Notes under the pieces: generated by a model | Told to the model about the DNA's origin: nothing | The model's database searches: none | What the model saw: the letters and a program-made list of their open reading frames with translations, nothing else | Assembly: GCA_051881455.1 (NCBI GenBank) | Contig: JBJEPX010000026.1 | Location: 1 to 58,778 of the forward strand | DNA from: Fimenecus sp051881455 | Lineage (GTDB): Bacteria > Bacillota > Clostridia > Oscillospirales > Acutalibacteraceae | Direction: 5' to 3' | DNA: 58,778 nucleotides | Translations under genes and position numbers: made by a program | In this document: positions 1 to 7,956 of the stretch, in pieces | Numbering within the stretch: the first letter of the stretch is position 1 | Layout: each line of letters opens with the position of its first letter

Positions 1-321
1 TACAAGGGACTCAAAACCGGTTGCGTAATGATAGTCACATCCGCTTTGGTTCTTGGGGGTGTGGGAGGTATGGGCGTTTCTGCCCCTTTTGAAAACCTCT
101 GTTTCCTTTTCGGTTAGCATCGGCAAAACGGCTCTCATACCCTTTGCCTGCGCCGACGCCTTTACCCATTGAACCGAAAGCTTATGTAACTGACCTACCG
201 GTCGGTTTGCACTGCATACCAGCATTTCACGGATATACAGTGAAAAAACCGCGTCGCCTGTAAAAGCCAAAGTCAGCGGACTTAATAAATCCGCGTCAAT
301 ATCCTTATCAAATAATCTCAT
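1..321 (-). CDS. mrnC: Mini-ribonuclease III (MrnC), C-terminally truncated by window edge
   Basis: The 107 visible residues begin MRLFDKDIDADLLSPLTLAF and carry features of the Mini-III family: an N-terminal LTLAFTGDAVFSLYIRE segment containing the acidic Asp of the RNase III-like active site, and later a LTEKETEVFKRGRNA segment. The family is a dsRNA endonuclease lacking a dsRNA-binding domain and matures 23S rRNA ends in Firmicutes. The start ATG at 321 lies 8 bases after the obg stop codon, so it is probably cotranscribed with obg. The 3' end lies outside the window. Confidence 0.85.
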   Translation of the reverse strand, partial: MRLFDKDIDADLLSPLTLAFTGDAVFSLYIREMLVCSANRPVGQLHKLSVQWVKASAQAKGMRAVLPMLTEKETEVFKRGRNAHTSHTPKNQSGCDYHYATGFESLV

Positions 322-329
322 AAAAGTCC

Positions 330-1601
330 TCACGGTACATAGTCAAATTCAAGGTCGTAAATGCTTACGGTGTCGCCCTCGGTAATGCCTTTTTCAATTA
401 GTGCGTCAATTATTCCTCTTTGTTGAAGAACACGCTGGAAGTATTGTAGTGATTCATAATCGTCAAGGTCGGTTTTGCAAAGTATTCTGTAAAGCCAGTC
501 AGCCTCAACAATATATACGCCGTCCTCAACTCTTACCGTGAAGCCGTCCTTGCTCCTCTTTTCAATCACCGCCATGGGTATTTCTTCGCTCTCGTAACGC
601 TTTACGGGCGGCAGAGTATCAAGTTTTCTTGCGACTGCGTTTATAAGTTCCTGTGTGCCGTGCTTAATGGGTGCTACTATTTCATAGTATTCGTAGCCTT
701 TGCTTTCAATATACTCACGGAAAGAGGCTAACTGCTCATCTGTTGCAAGGTCGATTTTATTGCCTGCTACAATCTGAGGACATTTTGCAAGTTCGGGATT
801 AAAGTTTTTAAGTTCACGGTTAATGGCTTCAAAATCCTCTATGGGGTCTCTGCCTTCACTGCCGGCAACATCAACAATGTGCACAAGCATACGACACCGC
901 TCAACATGGCGCAAAAATTCGTGCCCTAAACCAATCCCCTCGCTTGCGCCCTCAATAAGCCCCGGAATATCTGCCATTACAAAGCTTTTTTCAGGTCCCA
1001 TTGTAACAACGCCCAAAACGGGTACAATGGTGGTGAAATGATAATCGCCAACAATGGGTTTTGCCTGGCTTACAACGGAAATAAGTGAAGATTTGCCCAC
1101 ATTGGGAAAGCCCAAAAGCCCCACATCGGCAATAAGCTTCAATTCCAGCTGTACTTCCCACTCCTCACCGGGAGCGCCGCTTTTTGCAAAACGGGGAGTC
1201 TGTCTTGTAGAGGTGGCAAAGTGAGAGTTGCCCCAACCGCCGTTACCGCCCTTTGCGCCGATAAACTCATCGTCGGTGGACATATCCGCCATAATAACTC
1301 CGCTTTCCGTTTCACGGATTATCGTACCTCTCGGCACGCGGATAATAAGGTCCTTGCCTTTTTTGCCGTTTCTGCGGCTTCCGCTTCCGTCAGCACCGTT
1401 TTCAGCCTTGTATTTTCTTTTATAACGGAAATCCGCAAGGGTGGAGAGATTGTCGTCAACTTTAAAAACAATGTTTCCCCCTTTGCCGCCGTCGCCGCCG
1501 TCGGGACCGCCCGACGCCACATATTTTTCCCTGTGGAAGGCAACTGCGCCGTTACCGCCGTCACCAGCCTTGATTTTTATTTTTGCAATATCTACAAACA
1601 T
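330..1601 (-). CDS. obg: GTPase Obg/CgtA, ribosome assembly
   Basis: A 423-residue protein with the glycine-rich Obg fold at residues 1-158 (many GG repeats, for example GGPDGGDGGKGG), a G domain from about 160 (P-loop GFPNVGKSS, switch DIPGLIEGA, NKID specificity motif) and the C-terminal Obg-specific (OCT) domain from about 340. This is the normal length and three-domain order for Firmicutes Obg. The protein acts in the cytoplasm on 50S subunit maturation and growth control. The start follows an AT-rich intergenic region, and mrnC follows after 8 bases, suggesting one transcription unit. Confidence 0.97.
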   Translation of the reverse strand: MFVDIAKIKIKAGDGGNGAVAFHREKYVASGGPDGGDGGKGGNIVFKVDDNLSTLADFRYKRKYKAENGADGSGSRRNGKKGKDLIIRVPRGTIIRETESGVIMADMSTDDEFIGAKGGNGGWGNSHFATSTRQTPRFAKSGAPGEEWEVQLELKLIADVGLLGFPNVGKSSLISVVSQAKPIVGDYHFTTIVPVLGVVTMGPEKSFVMADIPGLIEGASEGIGLGHEFLRHVERCRMLVHIVDVAGSEGRDPIEDFEAINRELKNFNPELAKCPQIVAGNKIDLATDEQLASFREYIESKGYEYYEIVAPIKHGTQELINAVARKLDTLPPVKRYESEEIPMAVIEKRSKDGFTVRVEDGVYIVEADWLYRILCKTDLDDYESLQYFQRVLQQRGIIDALIEKGITEGDTVSIYDLEFDYVP

Positions 1602-1764
1602 AATTTTACCTCAATACGCATACAATTGAATATTATCCTTAATATTTTACACTAAAACCCATAAATAATAAATAGTTTAGCCGATTTTTATTGAAAAAAT
1701 TTTTTTCGTTAAGTTCAAAAAAAGCCAATATTTGCAAAAATCGTATATTTTGTGTGCAATTTAC

Positions 1765-1793
1765 TTGACATATACAATATATTGTGATAAAAT
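1765..1793 (+). promoter_or_regulatory. Sigma-A type promoter P1 upstream of small membrane protein
   Basis: TTGACA at 1765-1770, 17-bp spacer, TAAAAT at 1788-1793. It would start a transcript near 1800 with a leader of about 160 nt before the gene at 1962. The spacer contains the palindrome ACAATATATTGT (1774-1785). Confidence 0.6.
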
Positions 1794-1868
1794 ACAAGTG
1801 TAGTAAGAAATTAACTAAAACGTCATAAAATTAAGTCCATAAAAACGGACACAAAATACAAATTTTTA

Positions 1869-1932
1869 CGAACATTTGTATTGACATTCCGAAAAAAACG
1901 GATATAATATGACTTGTAAAGAACATTTGTTC
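1869..1932 (+). promoter_or_regulatory. Promoter P2 with two LexA (DinR)-like boxes
   Basis: TTGACA at 1881-1886 and TATAAT at 1903-1908, 16-bp spacer. Box 1 (1869-1881) reads CGAACATTTGTAT and overlaps the -35. Box 2 (1921-1932) is a perfect GAAC-ATTT-GTTC dyad just past the predicted transcription start. Both fit the Gram-positive LexA consensus CGAACRNRYGTTYG, box 1 with mismatches in its right half. This is the usual arrangement for SOS repression. LexA itself is not in the window. Confidence 0.7.
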
Positions 1933-1961
1933 AAATTTGTTCGGTATCGGAGGTATAAATT

Positions 1962-2204
1962 ATGACAACAGCATTTGCAATAAGAACTTTAATAGAATTT
2001 GCGGCAATTTGCCTTTTGATTTACGGATTTATTCATGAGGATAAGGTAATTGCCTTTGAGCAAGCGGTTAGAAGAATTGTAATCGGCAATATCAGAAGAT
2101 ATATTCGCATTAAAAACCATAAAAAAGCGGTTGAACGGGGCGAGCATCTCCACCTCCATTCAAGCCGCAAAGCTGTTAACGATACAACAATAACAGTGGC
2201 ATAG
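1962..2204 (+). CDS. Small single-pass membrane protein under putative SOS control
   Basis: An 80-residue protein. Residues about 8-25 (RTLIEFAAICLLIYGFI) form one transmembrane helix, followed by an acidic patch (HEDK), an amphipathic basic stretch rich in Arg, Lys and Ile, and a His-rich tail. GGAGG at 1948-1952 precedes the ATG by 9 bases. No enzymatic motif is visible. Small membrane proteins under LexA control in Firmicutes include division inhibitors such as YneA, but this one lacks a LysM domain, so the functional analogy rests only on size, topology and the operator. Function is not recognised. Confidence 0.8.
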   Translation: MTTAFAIRTLIEFAAICLLIYGFIHEDKVIAFEQAVRRIVIGNIRRYIRIKNHKKAVERGEHLHLHSSRKAVNDTTITVA

Positions 2205-2254
2205 TTTTTGATAATTTGTGTTCATCGATTTTTTACCTTTCACACCTTTCTTGC

Positions 2255-2294
2255 AACCCCGCCTGAGCGTATTGCCGTTCGGGCGGGTTTGTTG
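2255..2294 (+). terminator. Rho-independent terminator
   Basis: An imperfect GC-rich stem (AACCCCGCC pairing with GGGCGGGTTT) followed by a T-rich run closes the small membrane protein gene. Confidence 0.7.
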
Positions 2295-2335
2295 TTTGAT
2301 GTAATTTTCGCAATTACACCGAAAATTACAGTTAA

Positions 2336-2735
2336 CTCGTAGGGGACAGCCTCACATCGTCCCGAAAAATCAAACCAAAACCAATTTCAACACGGTAGGG
2401 CGGGGGCTTGCTCCCGCCGCAAAATTGCGCTATATCTGTGGCGAAAACTATATGCTCCCTTTGACGAGGGAGCTGTCGAGCATTTGCGAGACTGAGGGAG
2501 AGATTAGGCAAATGAACTTTCATTTTTTCTCTCCCTCCGTCTTTTGCTTTGCAAAATCCACCTCCCTCGTCAGAGGGAGGAAAAGGATAGCTGTAATTTT
2601 CGGTATTTTGTAGGTAGCAGCCTCACACCGTCCCCTACAAGCAATGCCATAAAGTTTTATGAAAACCCGTAGGCGGCGATGAGTAGGGACGATTCACGAA
2701 TCGCCCGCCAAAATTACCGCAAAATTATATAAAAA
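2336..2735. repeat. Cluster of modular palindromic intergenic repeats
   Basis: This gene-free stretch holds at least five short GC-rich inverted-repeat modules: GTAGGGGACAGCC...CGTCCCG (2340), GTAGGGCGGGGGCTTGC...GCCGC (2394), a paired CTCCCTTTGACGAGGGAG / CTCCCTCGTCAGAGGGAGG block (2456-2580), CACCGTCCCCTAC (2625) and GTAGGGACGATTCACGAATCGCCCGCC (2683 onward). The same modules, in either orientation, recur near 13.5, 21.5-22.2, 22.7 and 41.7 kb. No coding potential was convincing here. Confidence 0.8.
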
Positions 2736-2787
2736 TCAACGGCGGGAGTTTCCTAAAAACTCTCGCCGTTGTTATAATATCATATTT

Positions 2788-3396
2788 TTAATCAGCCGTA
2801 TATTCTCTTACTCTCAACGGAATACCGAGGCTTTCGGCAAGTTTTTTACATTCGTCAATATCCTCTTGGCTTATTACATCAACCACAGATAATTTAACCT
2901 GAATGCCGTATTCCTTGCACTCTTTTGCAAATTTAATCATTGCGTCAAAGGATTTTTCGCCGTAGGCAGGCTGACAAAGCTCATTATACTTTTCCGCCGT
3001 GGGGGCGTTAAGGCTTATTGAAGCTACATCAATAAGAGAGCAAATCTCCTTTGCGGTTTCCCGCTTATTGATAAGGTCTGAAAGTCCGTTAGTGTTCAGG
3101 CGTATTTTAAAGCCGTTTTCCTTTAAGTACTTGCAGGTGCTTATAAGCACATCGTAATTGCAGGTGGGTTCACCGTAACCGCAGAAAATAACGCTTTTGC
3201 CGTATTCCGTAAAATCAAACGCATCTATTGCGGCCTTTACCTCTTGAAAATCAGGATTATGCTTGTCAAACCACAGCGTTTTTGCCTCGCCAACGGAGTC
3301 GCCGTTGTTGCGTATGCAGAATTTGCATCGGCAGGGGCAGGCGTTTGTTATGTTGAGATAAACACTTCCGCCGTAAGTATAAACAATATCAGCCAT
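2788..3396 (-). CDS. TatD-linked-type radical SAM protein
   Basis: A 202-residue protein. The opening YGGSVYLNITNACPCRCKFC contains the radical SAM CxxxCxxC motif (C20, C24, C27), followed by a GYGEPT segment typical of the SAM-binding core and a short TIM-barrel remainder. Size and N-terminus resemble the small 'TatD-linked radical SAM' family (TIGR04038 type), whose reaction is unknown. Here no tatD is adjacent: it is the last gene after pyridoxal kinase and an ECF S component, 23 bases downstream of the latter. A GAGGAG ribosome binding site precedes the start. A link to B6 metabolism is inference from position only. Confidence 0.75.
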   Translation of the reverse strand: MADIVYTYGGSVYLNITNACPCRCKFCIRNNGDSVGEAKTLWFDKHNPDFQEVKAAIDAFDFTEYGKSVIFCGYGEPTCNYDVLISTCKYLKENGFKIRLNTNGLSDLINKRETAKEICSLIDVASISLNAPTAEKYNELCQPAYGEKSFDAMIKFAKECKEYGIQVKLSVVDVISQEDIDECKKLAESLGIPLRVREYTAD

Positions 3397-3419
3397 TATA
3401 AAAAACTCCTCTGAAAATA

Positions 3420-3992
3420 TTATTTACCGATATACTTCTTAATATATTTCTTAAATCCCGCTTTGTCAAGAGCCGCCGCAAGGATTATGAATATTATAAT
3501 ACTGCCTGTGGACTGCACAAGGCTGCCGGGGATTGAGTCGATTGCCGCGGCGGAGAAAAGCGCCGCGATTGAACCTTCCACCTTGTCGTAATCACCCATA
3601 CCGAAAGCCATTATAATAACCGTGGATAAATAGTAGCCTGAGGTGGAAATAACTCCCGACAGTATTGACATACAGCCGTTGCGCTTTGTTAGAATTTTCT
3701 CTGCTTTTGCGTTCATGGGTAGGGCAATTAAAAACTTAATAACCATTGTGAACGGTGCCCAGTAGCCGTATCCCGTAAGCAAGTCGGCAAGTCCGCCACC
3801 GATAGCGCCTGCCAATGCACCGAAGGGGAAGGGCAAAACACACGCCGCTATGTAGATAATTGCATCACCGAAATGTATATACTGCCCCATTCCTACGGGG
3901 ATATGAAGATATGCGGTGGGCAGGAATATCAATGTTGCAAATACAGCGCAGAGAGCTACTGTAAGTACTCTTTTTTTTGCTTTGTTTTCCAT
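3420..3992 (-). CDS. ECF transporter S component, probable vitamin B6 (PdxU-like)
   Basis: A 190-residue hydrophobic protein with about five or six membrane helices. It has the ECF S-component look: an N-terminal ALCAVFATLIFLP helix with small residues suited to contact EcfT, and a helix rich in glycine (FGALAGAIGGGLADLL). The chosen start (MENKAKKR) has AGGAG 8 bases upstream; a start seven codons earlier would place that ribosome binding site inside the gene. Neighbouring pyridoxal kinase and a divergent PdxR-like regulator suggest the substrate is a B6 vitamer. S components need a shared EcfAA'T module, not seen here. Confidence 0.8.
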   Translation of the reverse strand: MENKAKKRVLTVALCAVFATLIFLPTAYLHIPVGMGQYIHFGDAIIYIAACVLPFPFGALAGAIGGGLADLLTGYGYWAPFTMVIKFLIALPMNAKAEKILTKRNGCMSILSGVISTSGYYLSTVIIMAFGMGDYDKVEGSIAALFSAAAIDSIPGSLVQSTGSIIIFIILAAALDKAGFKKYIKKYIGK

Positions 3993-4031
3993 GTTAAATT
4001 CTCCTTTGTTCAAATATGGGAATTGTGCGTA

Positions 4032-4868
4032 TCAAAGTGTTTTTAAAAACTTTTGAAAATCAATTCCGTCGTTGCGGTCATGGCTGTGAGTTACGGTTTC
4101 TTCAATTCCTTTGCTGATAAAATCCGTCGCTTTTATAACCGCCGACAGGGGATTTAAGCCTGAAAGTAATGCCGAGATTGTAACGCTTGCGAACAGGTCT
4201 CCCGTACCGGAAAAACTGCCGCCTATTTTCTTTGTTGTAACGGTGTTGAAGCCGCCCTGCCACAGTATAGCGGTTGCAATGTAATTTTCACCGTTCTGTG
4301 TGAGGGGGATTCCTGTTGTGACAACCGTTTTCAGCTTATCACCCGTTAAACTGCGGGAAATTTGCTCAATTTTTCCGAATAGTTCGGGGGCGGGCAGAAT
4401 GCATATTTCTCCGTAATCCTCGCCTGCCAATATGCAAAGTTCGGTAAGATTAGGGGTGATTACAGTTGCTTTCTTAACAAGACTTTTCAGCTTTTCGCAC
4501 ATTTCGGTGTTGTAGGAAGCGTACAGCTTGCCGTCGTCACCCATAACAGGGTCAACAAGGGTTACGGTGCTCTCTCCTGAAAAAGTATCAATGAAATCAG
4601 CAATAAAATCAACCTGCTTTTCATTGACCACAAAGCCTGTGAAAATACCGTCAAACTGAGGATAAATACCTTTCCAATACTCTGTGAAATTTGCCATTTT
4701 ATCGGTAAAATCGTTACAGAAAAACCGACCGTAGCCTGTTTGATTTGAAAGAACCGCCGTGGGCAGGGGACAGCATTCATGACCCATGGCGGAAATAACG
4801 GGTATTGCCGCTGTTAACGAGCATCTGCCAAAGCCCGAAAGGTCATTGATGACCGCGATTTTCTTCAA
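4032..4868 (-). CDS. pdxY: Pyridoxal/pyridoxamine kinase (PfkB-like fold)
   Basis: A 278-residue ribokinase-superfamily enzyme beginning MKKIAVINDLSGFGRCSL, a signature of Firmicutes pyridoxamine kinases. DPVMGD lies near residue 110, TPNLTE near 140, and the anion-hole/catalytic-base motif GTGD near 222. It phosphorylates pyridoxal, pyridoxamine or pyridoxine with ATP. It is the first gene of a three-gene minus-strand unit (kinase, S component, radical SAM) divergent from a MocR regulator. The gene symbol is a best guess; pdxK is equally possible. Confidence 0.9.
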   Translation of the reverse strand: MKKIAVINDLSGFGRCSLTAAIPVISAMGHECCPLPTAVLSNQTGYGRFFCNDFTDKMANFTEYWKGIYPQFDGIFTGFVVNEKQVDFIADFIDTFSGESTVTLVDPVMGDDGKLYASYNTEMCEKLKSLVKKATVITPNLTELCILAGEDYGEICILPAPELFGKIEQISRSLTGDKLKTVVTTGIPLTQNGENYIATAILWQGGFNTVTTKKIGGSFSGTGDLFASVTISALLSGLNPLSAVIKATDFISKGIEETVTHSHDRNDGIDFQKFLKTL

Positions 4869-4891
4869 ATTTTCTCACCTCTGAAAAGTGT

Positions 4892-4920
4892 TTGCAAATA
4901 CCTTCATTGTGGTATATAAT
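4892..4920 (+). promoter_or_regulatory. Promoter of the PdxR-like regulator; B6 control region
   Basis: TTGCAA (4892-4897), 17-bp spacer, TATAAT (4915-4920). Immediately downstream, GTCTTTAATAAAATAGAC (4932-4949) forms a short inverted repeat between the divergent genes and is a candidate operator for the regulator. Confidence 0.55.
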
Positions 4921-4979
4921 AAACCAAAAGTGTCTTTAATAAAATAGACAAAAATAAGAATTTTTTAGGGGACAGTTTT

Positions 4980-6287
4980 ATGCCTGAAAGCAGAAAATTA
5001 TATATGCAGATTTATGATTATTACAAGGATTTGATTGAAAGCGGCAGGCTTGAAAAGGGTATGCGTCTGCCGTCAATCCGCCGCTGTGCCGAGGAACGGG
5101 GAGTGAGCAAAACCACGGCGGAGCAGGCGTATATGTGCCTTTGCGACGACGGATATATAGTGCCTAAAAGTCAGAGCGGTTATTATGTTGCAAAACGCTC
5201 GGAAACAGCCTCGTTTTATGAAAACCGGCAAAAAACGGAAAGGCGGAAAAATGAAATATTATATGACTTTTCCTCGGCAGGTGTTGACGCGGAAAGCTTT
5301 GATATGAACATATGGCGGCGTTATGTGAAAAGCGCTTTGCGCCACAGCGAGGAACTGCTCTTTTACGGCGAACCGCAGGGGGAGTATGAATTGCGCCGTG
5401 AAATTGCCGAATATGCAAGGCAAACACGCAACTGTGTGTGCGATGAAAACAGTATTGTGATAGGCGCGGGAGTACAGACTCTGCTGAATATCCTGTGCCC
5501 ACTGATTAAGGGCAAAAAAACCGTGTCCTTTGACGATATGTCATATAAACAGGGTATTGCCGTTTTCCGTGATTACGGATACCGTATTTTCAACAACCGT
5601 GAAAAAAGCAATGTGCTTTATGTTTCGCCCTCGTATTCCACAAGATGGGGAGATACCATGAGCGTTGACGAACGGTTTGAATTAACCGAAACAGCCCGAA
5701 AAAACGGTAAACTGATAATCGAGGACGATTACGGCAGTGAGTTCCGCTATTTTAACCGTCCCACACCGTCACTTCAAGGGCTGGACGGGGGCGAAAACAC
5801 GGTGTATCTGGGCACATTTTCAAAGCTTTTACTGCCCTCAATACGCATAAGCTTTATGATTTTGCCGAAGAGCCTTATAGGGGAGTATGAAAAACGGCGG
5901 GAAGTATATAATCAAACGGTTTCAAAGGCGGACCAGATTGCTTTGTGCAGTTATATGCGAGACGGTCATTTGAATTCGCAGATACGAAAATCAAGAAAAT
6001 TGTATTCGCAAAAGTCAAAACAGCTCACCGATGTTTTAATATCACAATTCGGCGATAAAGTCGAAATTTGCAAAACAAATTCGCCCTTGTATGTTAAGTG
6101 CAATATTTACTGCGGTATGACCACCGCCGAGCTTTGCAGAAAGGCGGAAAGGTCGGGAATTCTTCTCATCCCCGCAGGAGAAAACGAAGATTTTGCGCAA
6201 ATTGCCTTTTCCGTATCTGCCGTTGGCTCGGGACACTTTGAAAATGCTGTGAAAATGCTGAAAAAACTTGTGGATAGTGGTGAATAA
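4980..6287 (+). CDS. pdxR: MocR/GntR-family regulator, PdxR-like
   Basis: A 435-residue fusion: N-terminal GntR winged helix (residues about 1-75, with RLPSIRRCAEERGVSKTTAE) joined to an aminotransferase-fold domain (about 105-430). The PLP-lysine region reads YLGTFSKLLLPSIRISF, with the Lys that would bind PLP. MocR proteins of this type (PdxR) sense PLP and control B6 genes. The divergent pyridoxal kinase and ECF gene support that reading. A ribosome binding site AGGGGA precedes the ATG. Confidence 0.88.
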   Translation: MPESRKLYMQIYDYYKDLIESGRLEKGMRLPSIRRCAEERGVSKTTAEQAYMCLCDDGYIVPKSQSGYYVAKRSETASFYENRQKTERRKNEILYDFSSAGVDAESFDMNIWRRYVKSALRHSEELLFYGEPQGEYELRREIAEYARQTRNCVCDENSIVIGAGVQTLLNILCPLIKGKKTVSFDDMSYKQGIAVFRDYGYRIFNNREKSNVLYVSPSYSTRWGDTMSVDERFELTETARKNGKLIIEDDYGSEFRYFNRPTPSLQGLDGGENTVYLGTFSKLLLPSIRISFMILPKSLIGEYEKRREVYNQTVSKADQIALCSYMRDGHLNSQIRKSRKLYSQKSKQLTDVLISQFGDKVEICKTNSPLYVKCNIYCGMTTAELCRKAERSGILLIPAGENEDFAQIAFSVSAVGSGHFENAVKMLKKLVDSGE

Positions 6288-6361
6288 GTACAAAAATATT
6301 ACTTTATTATGTGCGAAATGCCAATAATACCTATATTTGCATAATTATTTGTAAAAATAAA

Positions 6362-6450
6362 TAGACATTTTTCTCTGTTTCTGTTATAATCTGTTCATAT
6401 ACTGTTACTATCAAATAGTATATCTACCGCACACGGCTTTTTGTGCGGTA
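6362..6450 (+). promoter_or_regulatory. Hydrogenase operon promoter and structured leader
   Basis: TAGACA (6362-6367), 17-bp spacer, TATAAT (6385-6390). Starting at about +1 is a dyad ATATACT-N13-AGTATAT (6397-6423), then a hairpin (ACCGCAC...GTGCGGT, 6426-6450). Together they give a leader of about 125 nt. The dyad is a candidate operator; it does not match the classic Rex box. Confidence 0.6.
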
Positions 6451-6522
6451 TAAATGCGTTTAATGGGGTGGGCAGCCGTCAGGGCGGCACTCCGTATATC
6501 GAAAAAAGGAGGAAACCTACAA

Positions 6523-7020
6523 ATGCTCAAAAAGATAAGTTCCATTCCGTTTAAGGGAACTCCGGAGCAGGAAGCACAGCTTAAAGCTGTAATTGAAGCC
6601 AATAAGGACGACAAAAGTATGCTTATGCATGTAATGCAGCAGGCACAGGCAATTTACGATTATCTTCCTTATGAGGTTCAGGTAATGATTGCAGAGGGTA
6701 TGGATGTACCGCTTGAAAAGGTTTACGGCGTTTCAACCTTCTATGCGCAGTTTGCGCTCTCTCCCAAGGGCGAGTACAACATTTCGGTTTGCCTTGGTAC
6801 CGCTTGCTATGTTAAGGGCGCTCAGGAGCTTATTGATAAGCTCACCGAAAAGCTGGGCATCGGTCCCGACGAATGCACTGACGACGGCAGATTTTCACTT
6901 GAAGCATGCCGCTGCATAGGTGCTTGCGGACTTGCACCCGTTCTCACCGTTAACGATGAGGTTTACGGAAAGCTTACAGGCGACGATATCCCCGGAATTC
7001 TTGAAAAGTATATGGCATAA
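6523..7020 (+). CDS. hndA: Bifurcating [FeFe] hydrogenase, NuoE/HydC-type [2Fe-2S] subunit
   Basis: A 165-residue thioredoxin-like [2Fe-2S] protein of the Complex I 24-kDa (NuoE) family. Two cysteines lie in SVCLGTACYVKGA (about residue 88) and two in CRCIGACGLAP (about 128). The start ATG at 6523 has GGAGG 10 bases upstream; an upstream in-frame ATG at 6454 is inside the leader hairpin region. The stop overlaps the next start by one base (TAATG). It is the first gene of the hydrogenase operon and passes electrons between the flavin subunit and the H-cluster subunit. Confidence 0.93.
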   Translation: MLKKISSIPFKGTPEQEAQLKAVIEANKDDKSMLMHVMQQAQAIYDYLPYEVQVMIAEGMDVPLEKVYGVSTFYAQFALSPKGEYNISVCLGTACYVKGAQELIDKLTEKLGIGPDECTDDGRFSLEACRCIGACGLAPVLTVNDEVYGKLTGDDIPGILEKYMA

Positions 7021-7583
7021 TGAGAGAGCTGTCTCTAAATATTCTTGATGTTGCCCAAAATTCCATTACTGCTGGCGCCGCTCTTATTACCGTTGAGGTT
7101 TCGGAAAATACAGGGGAGCACACCTTGCTTATCGGTATTTACGATAACGGAAAAGGAATGAGCGAGGAGCAGGTTAAAAGCGTGGTTGACCCGTTTTATA
7201 CAACAAGGACAACCCGCAAGGTGGGTATGGGCATACCGCTTTTTAAAATGGCGGCTGAAATGACGGGCGGCAGTCTTGAAATAAAATCACGCCTTTCTGT
7301 GGGAACGGAAGTCAGGGCGCTGTTTAAAACGGACAGCGTGGACTTTACTCCCTTGGGTGATGTAGCTTCAACGGTGGTTATGCTTATCACTATGAATACG
7401 GACCGTGATTTTATATACCGACGCTCGGTTAATAACAACGAATTTGTGCTTGATACAAGAGAAATTAAAAAGATTTTGGGCGATGTCCCTCTGGACACAT
7501 ACGAGGTGTCCGAATGGTTAAAGGATTATATTAACGAAAATACTAACGATTTGTACGGAGGTGCTGAAAATGAAAACTCTTGA
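7020..7583 (+). CDS. Stand-alone HATPase-domain protein in the hydrogenase operon
   Basis: A 187-residue GHKL ATPase. The N box reads LNILDVAQNSI, the G1 box DNGKGM, and the G2 region KVGMGIPL. It has no histidine dimerisation domain, sensor or transmembrane helix, so it resembles a solitary anti-sigma/serine-kinase-type ATPase more than a histidine kinase. Residues about 105-187 form a small tail without a recognised motif. It overlaps hndA by 1 base and the next gene by 14, so it is clearly part of the operon. Similar ATPases accompany hydrogenase operons in other Clostridia; its role is unresolved. Confidence 0.88.
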   Translation: MRELSLNILDVAQNSITAGAALITVEVSENTGEHTLLIGIYDNGKGMSEEQVKSVVDPFYTTRTTRKVGMGIPLFKMAAEMTGGSLEIKSRLSVGTEVRALFKTDSVDFTPLGDVASTVVMLITMNTDRDFIYRRSVNNNEFVLDTREIKKILGDVPLDTYEVSEWLKDYINENTNDLYGGAENENS

Positions 7584-7944
7584 AGAGCTTATGGCTATAA
7601 GAGATAAGACAAAGCAGAGAATGACGGTTCGTGAGGACACAGGCGACGATGCAATAAGAATAGTTGTCGGTATGGCAACCTGCGGTATTGCGGCGGGCGC
7701 AAGACCTGTTCTTAACGCATTCGTTGATGAGGTTGCAAAAAGAAATCTCAAGGGCGTTTCTGTTACACAGACCGGTTGCATCGGTATGTGCCAGTATGAG
7801 CCTATTGTTGAGGTTCTCCAGCCCGGAAAAGAAAAGGTTACATATGTTAAAATGACTGCCGATAAGGTCGCAAAAATTGTTAACGACCATATTGTAAACG
7901 GAAATCCCGTTGCTGAATATACAATCGGCGCAATTGTTAAATAA
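7570..7944 (+). CDS. hndB: HndB-like [2Fe-2S] ferredoxin subunit
   Basis: A 124-residue thioredoxin-fold [2Fe-2S] protein with cysteines in MATCGIAAGA (first pair incomplete: a single Cys) and TGCIGMCQYEP (two Cys). The ATG at 7570 follows GGAGG by 8 bases; the upstream GTG at 7561 would overlap that ribosome binding site. It matches the small extra subunit of four-subunit NAD(P)-linked hydrogenases such as the Desulfovibrio Hnd type. Its gene lies between the ATPase and flavoprotein genes. Confidence 0.88.
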   Translation: MKTLEELMAIRDKTKQRMTVREDTGDDAIRIVVGMATCGIAAGARPVLNAFVDEVAKRNLKGVSVTQTGCIGMCQYEPIVEVLQPGKEKVTYVKMTADKVAKIVNDHIVNGNPVAEYTIGAIVK

Positions 7945-7956
7945 GGAGGAAACGGA

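Noticed and set aside
1221..1655. 144-residue plus-strand frame over obg
   Set aside because: Shadow of the glycine-rich Obg domain on the other strand.
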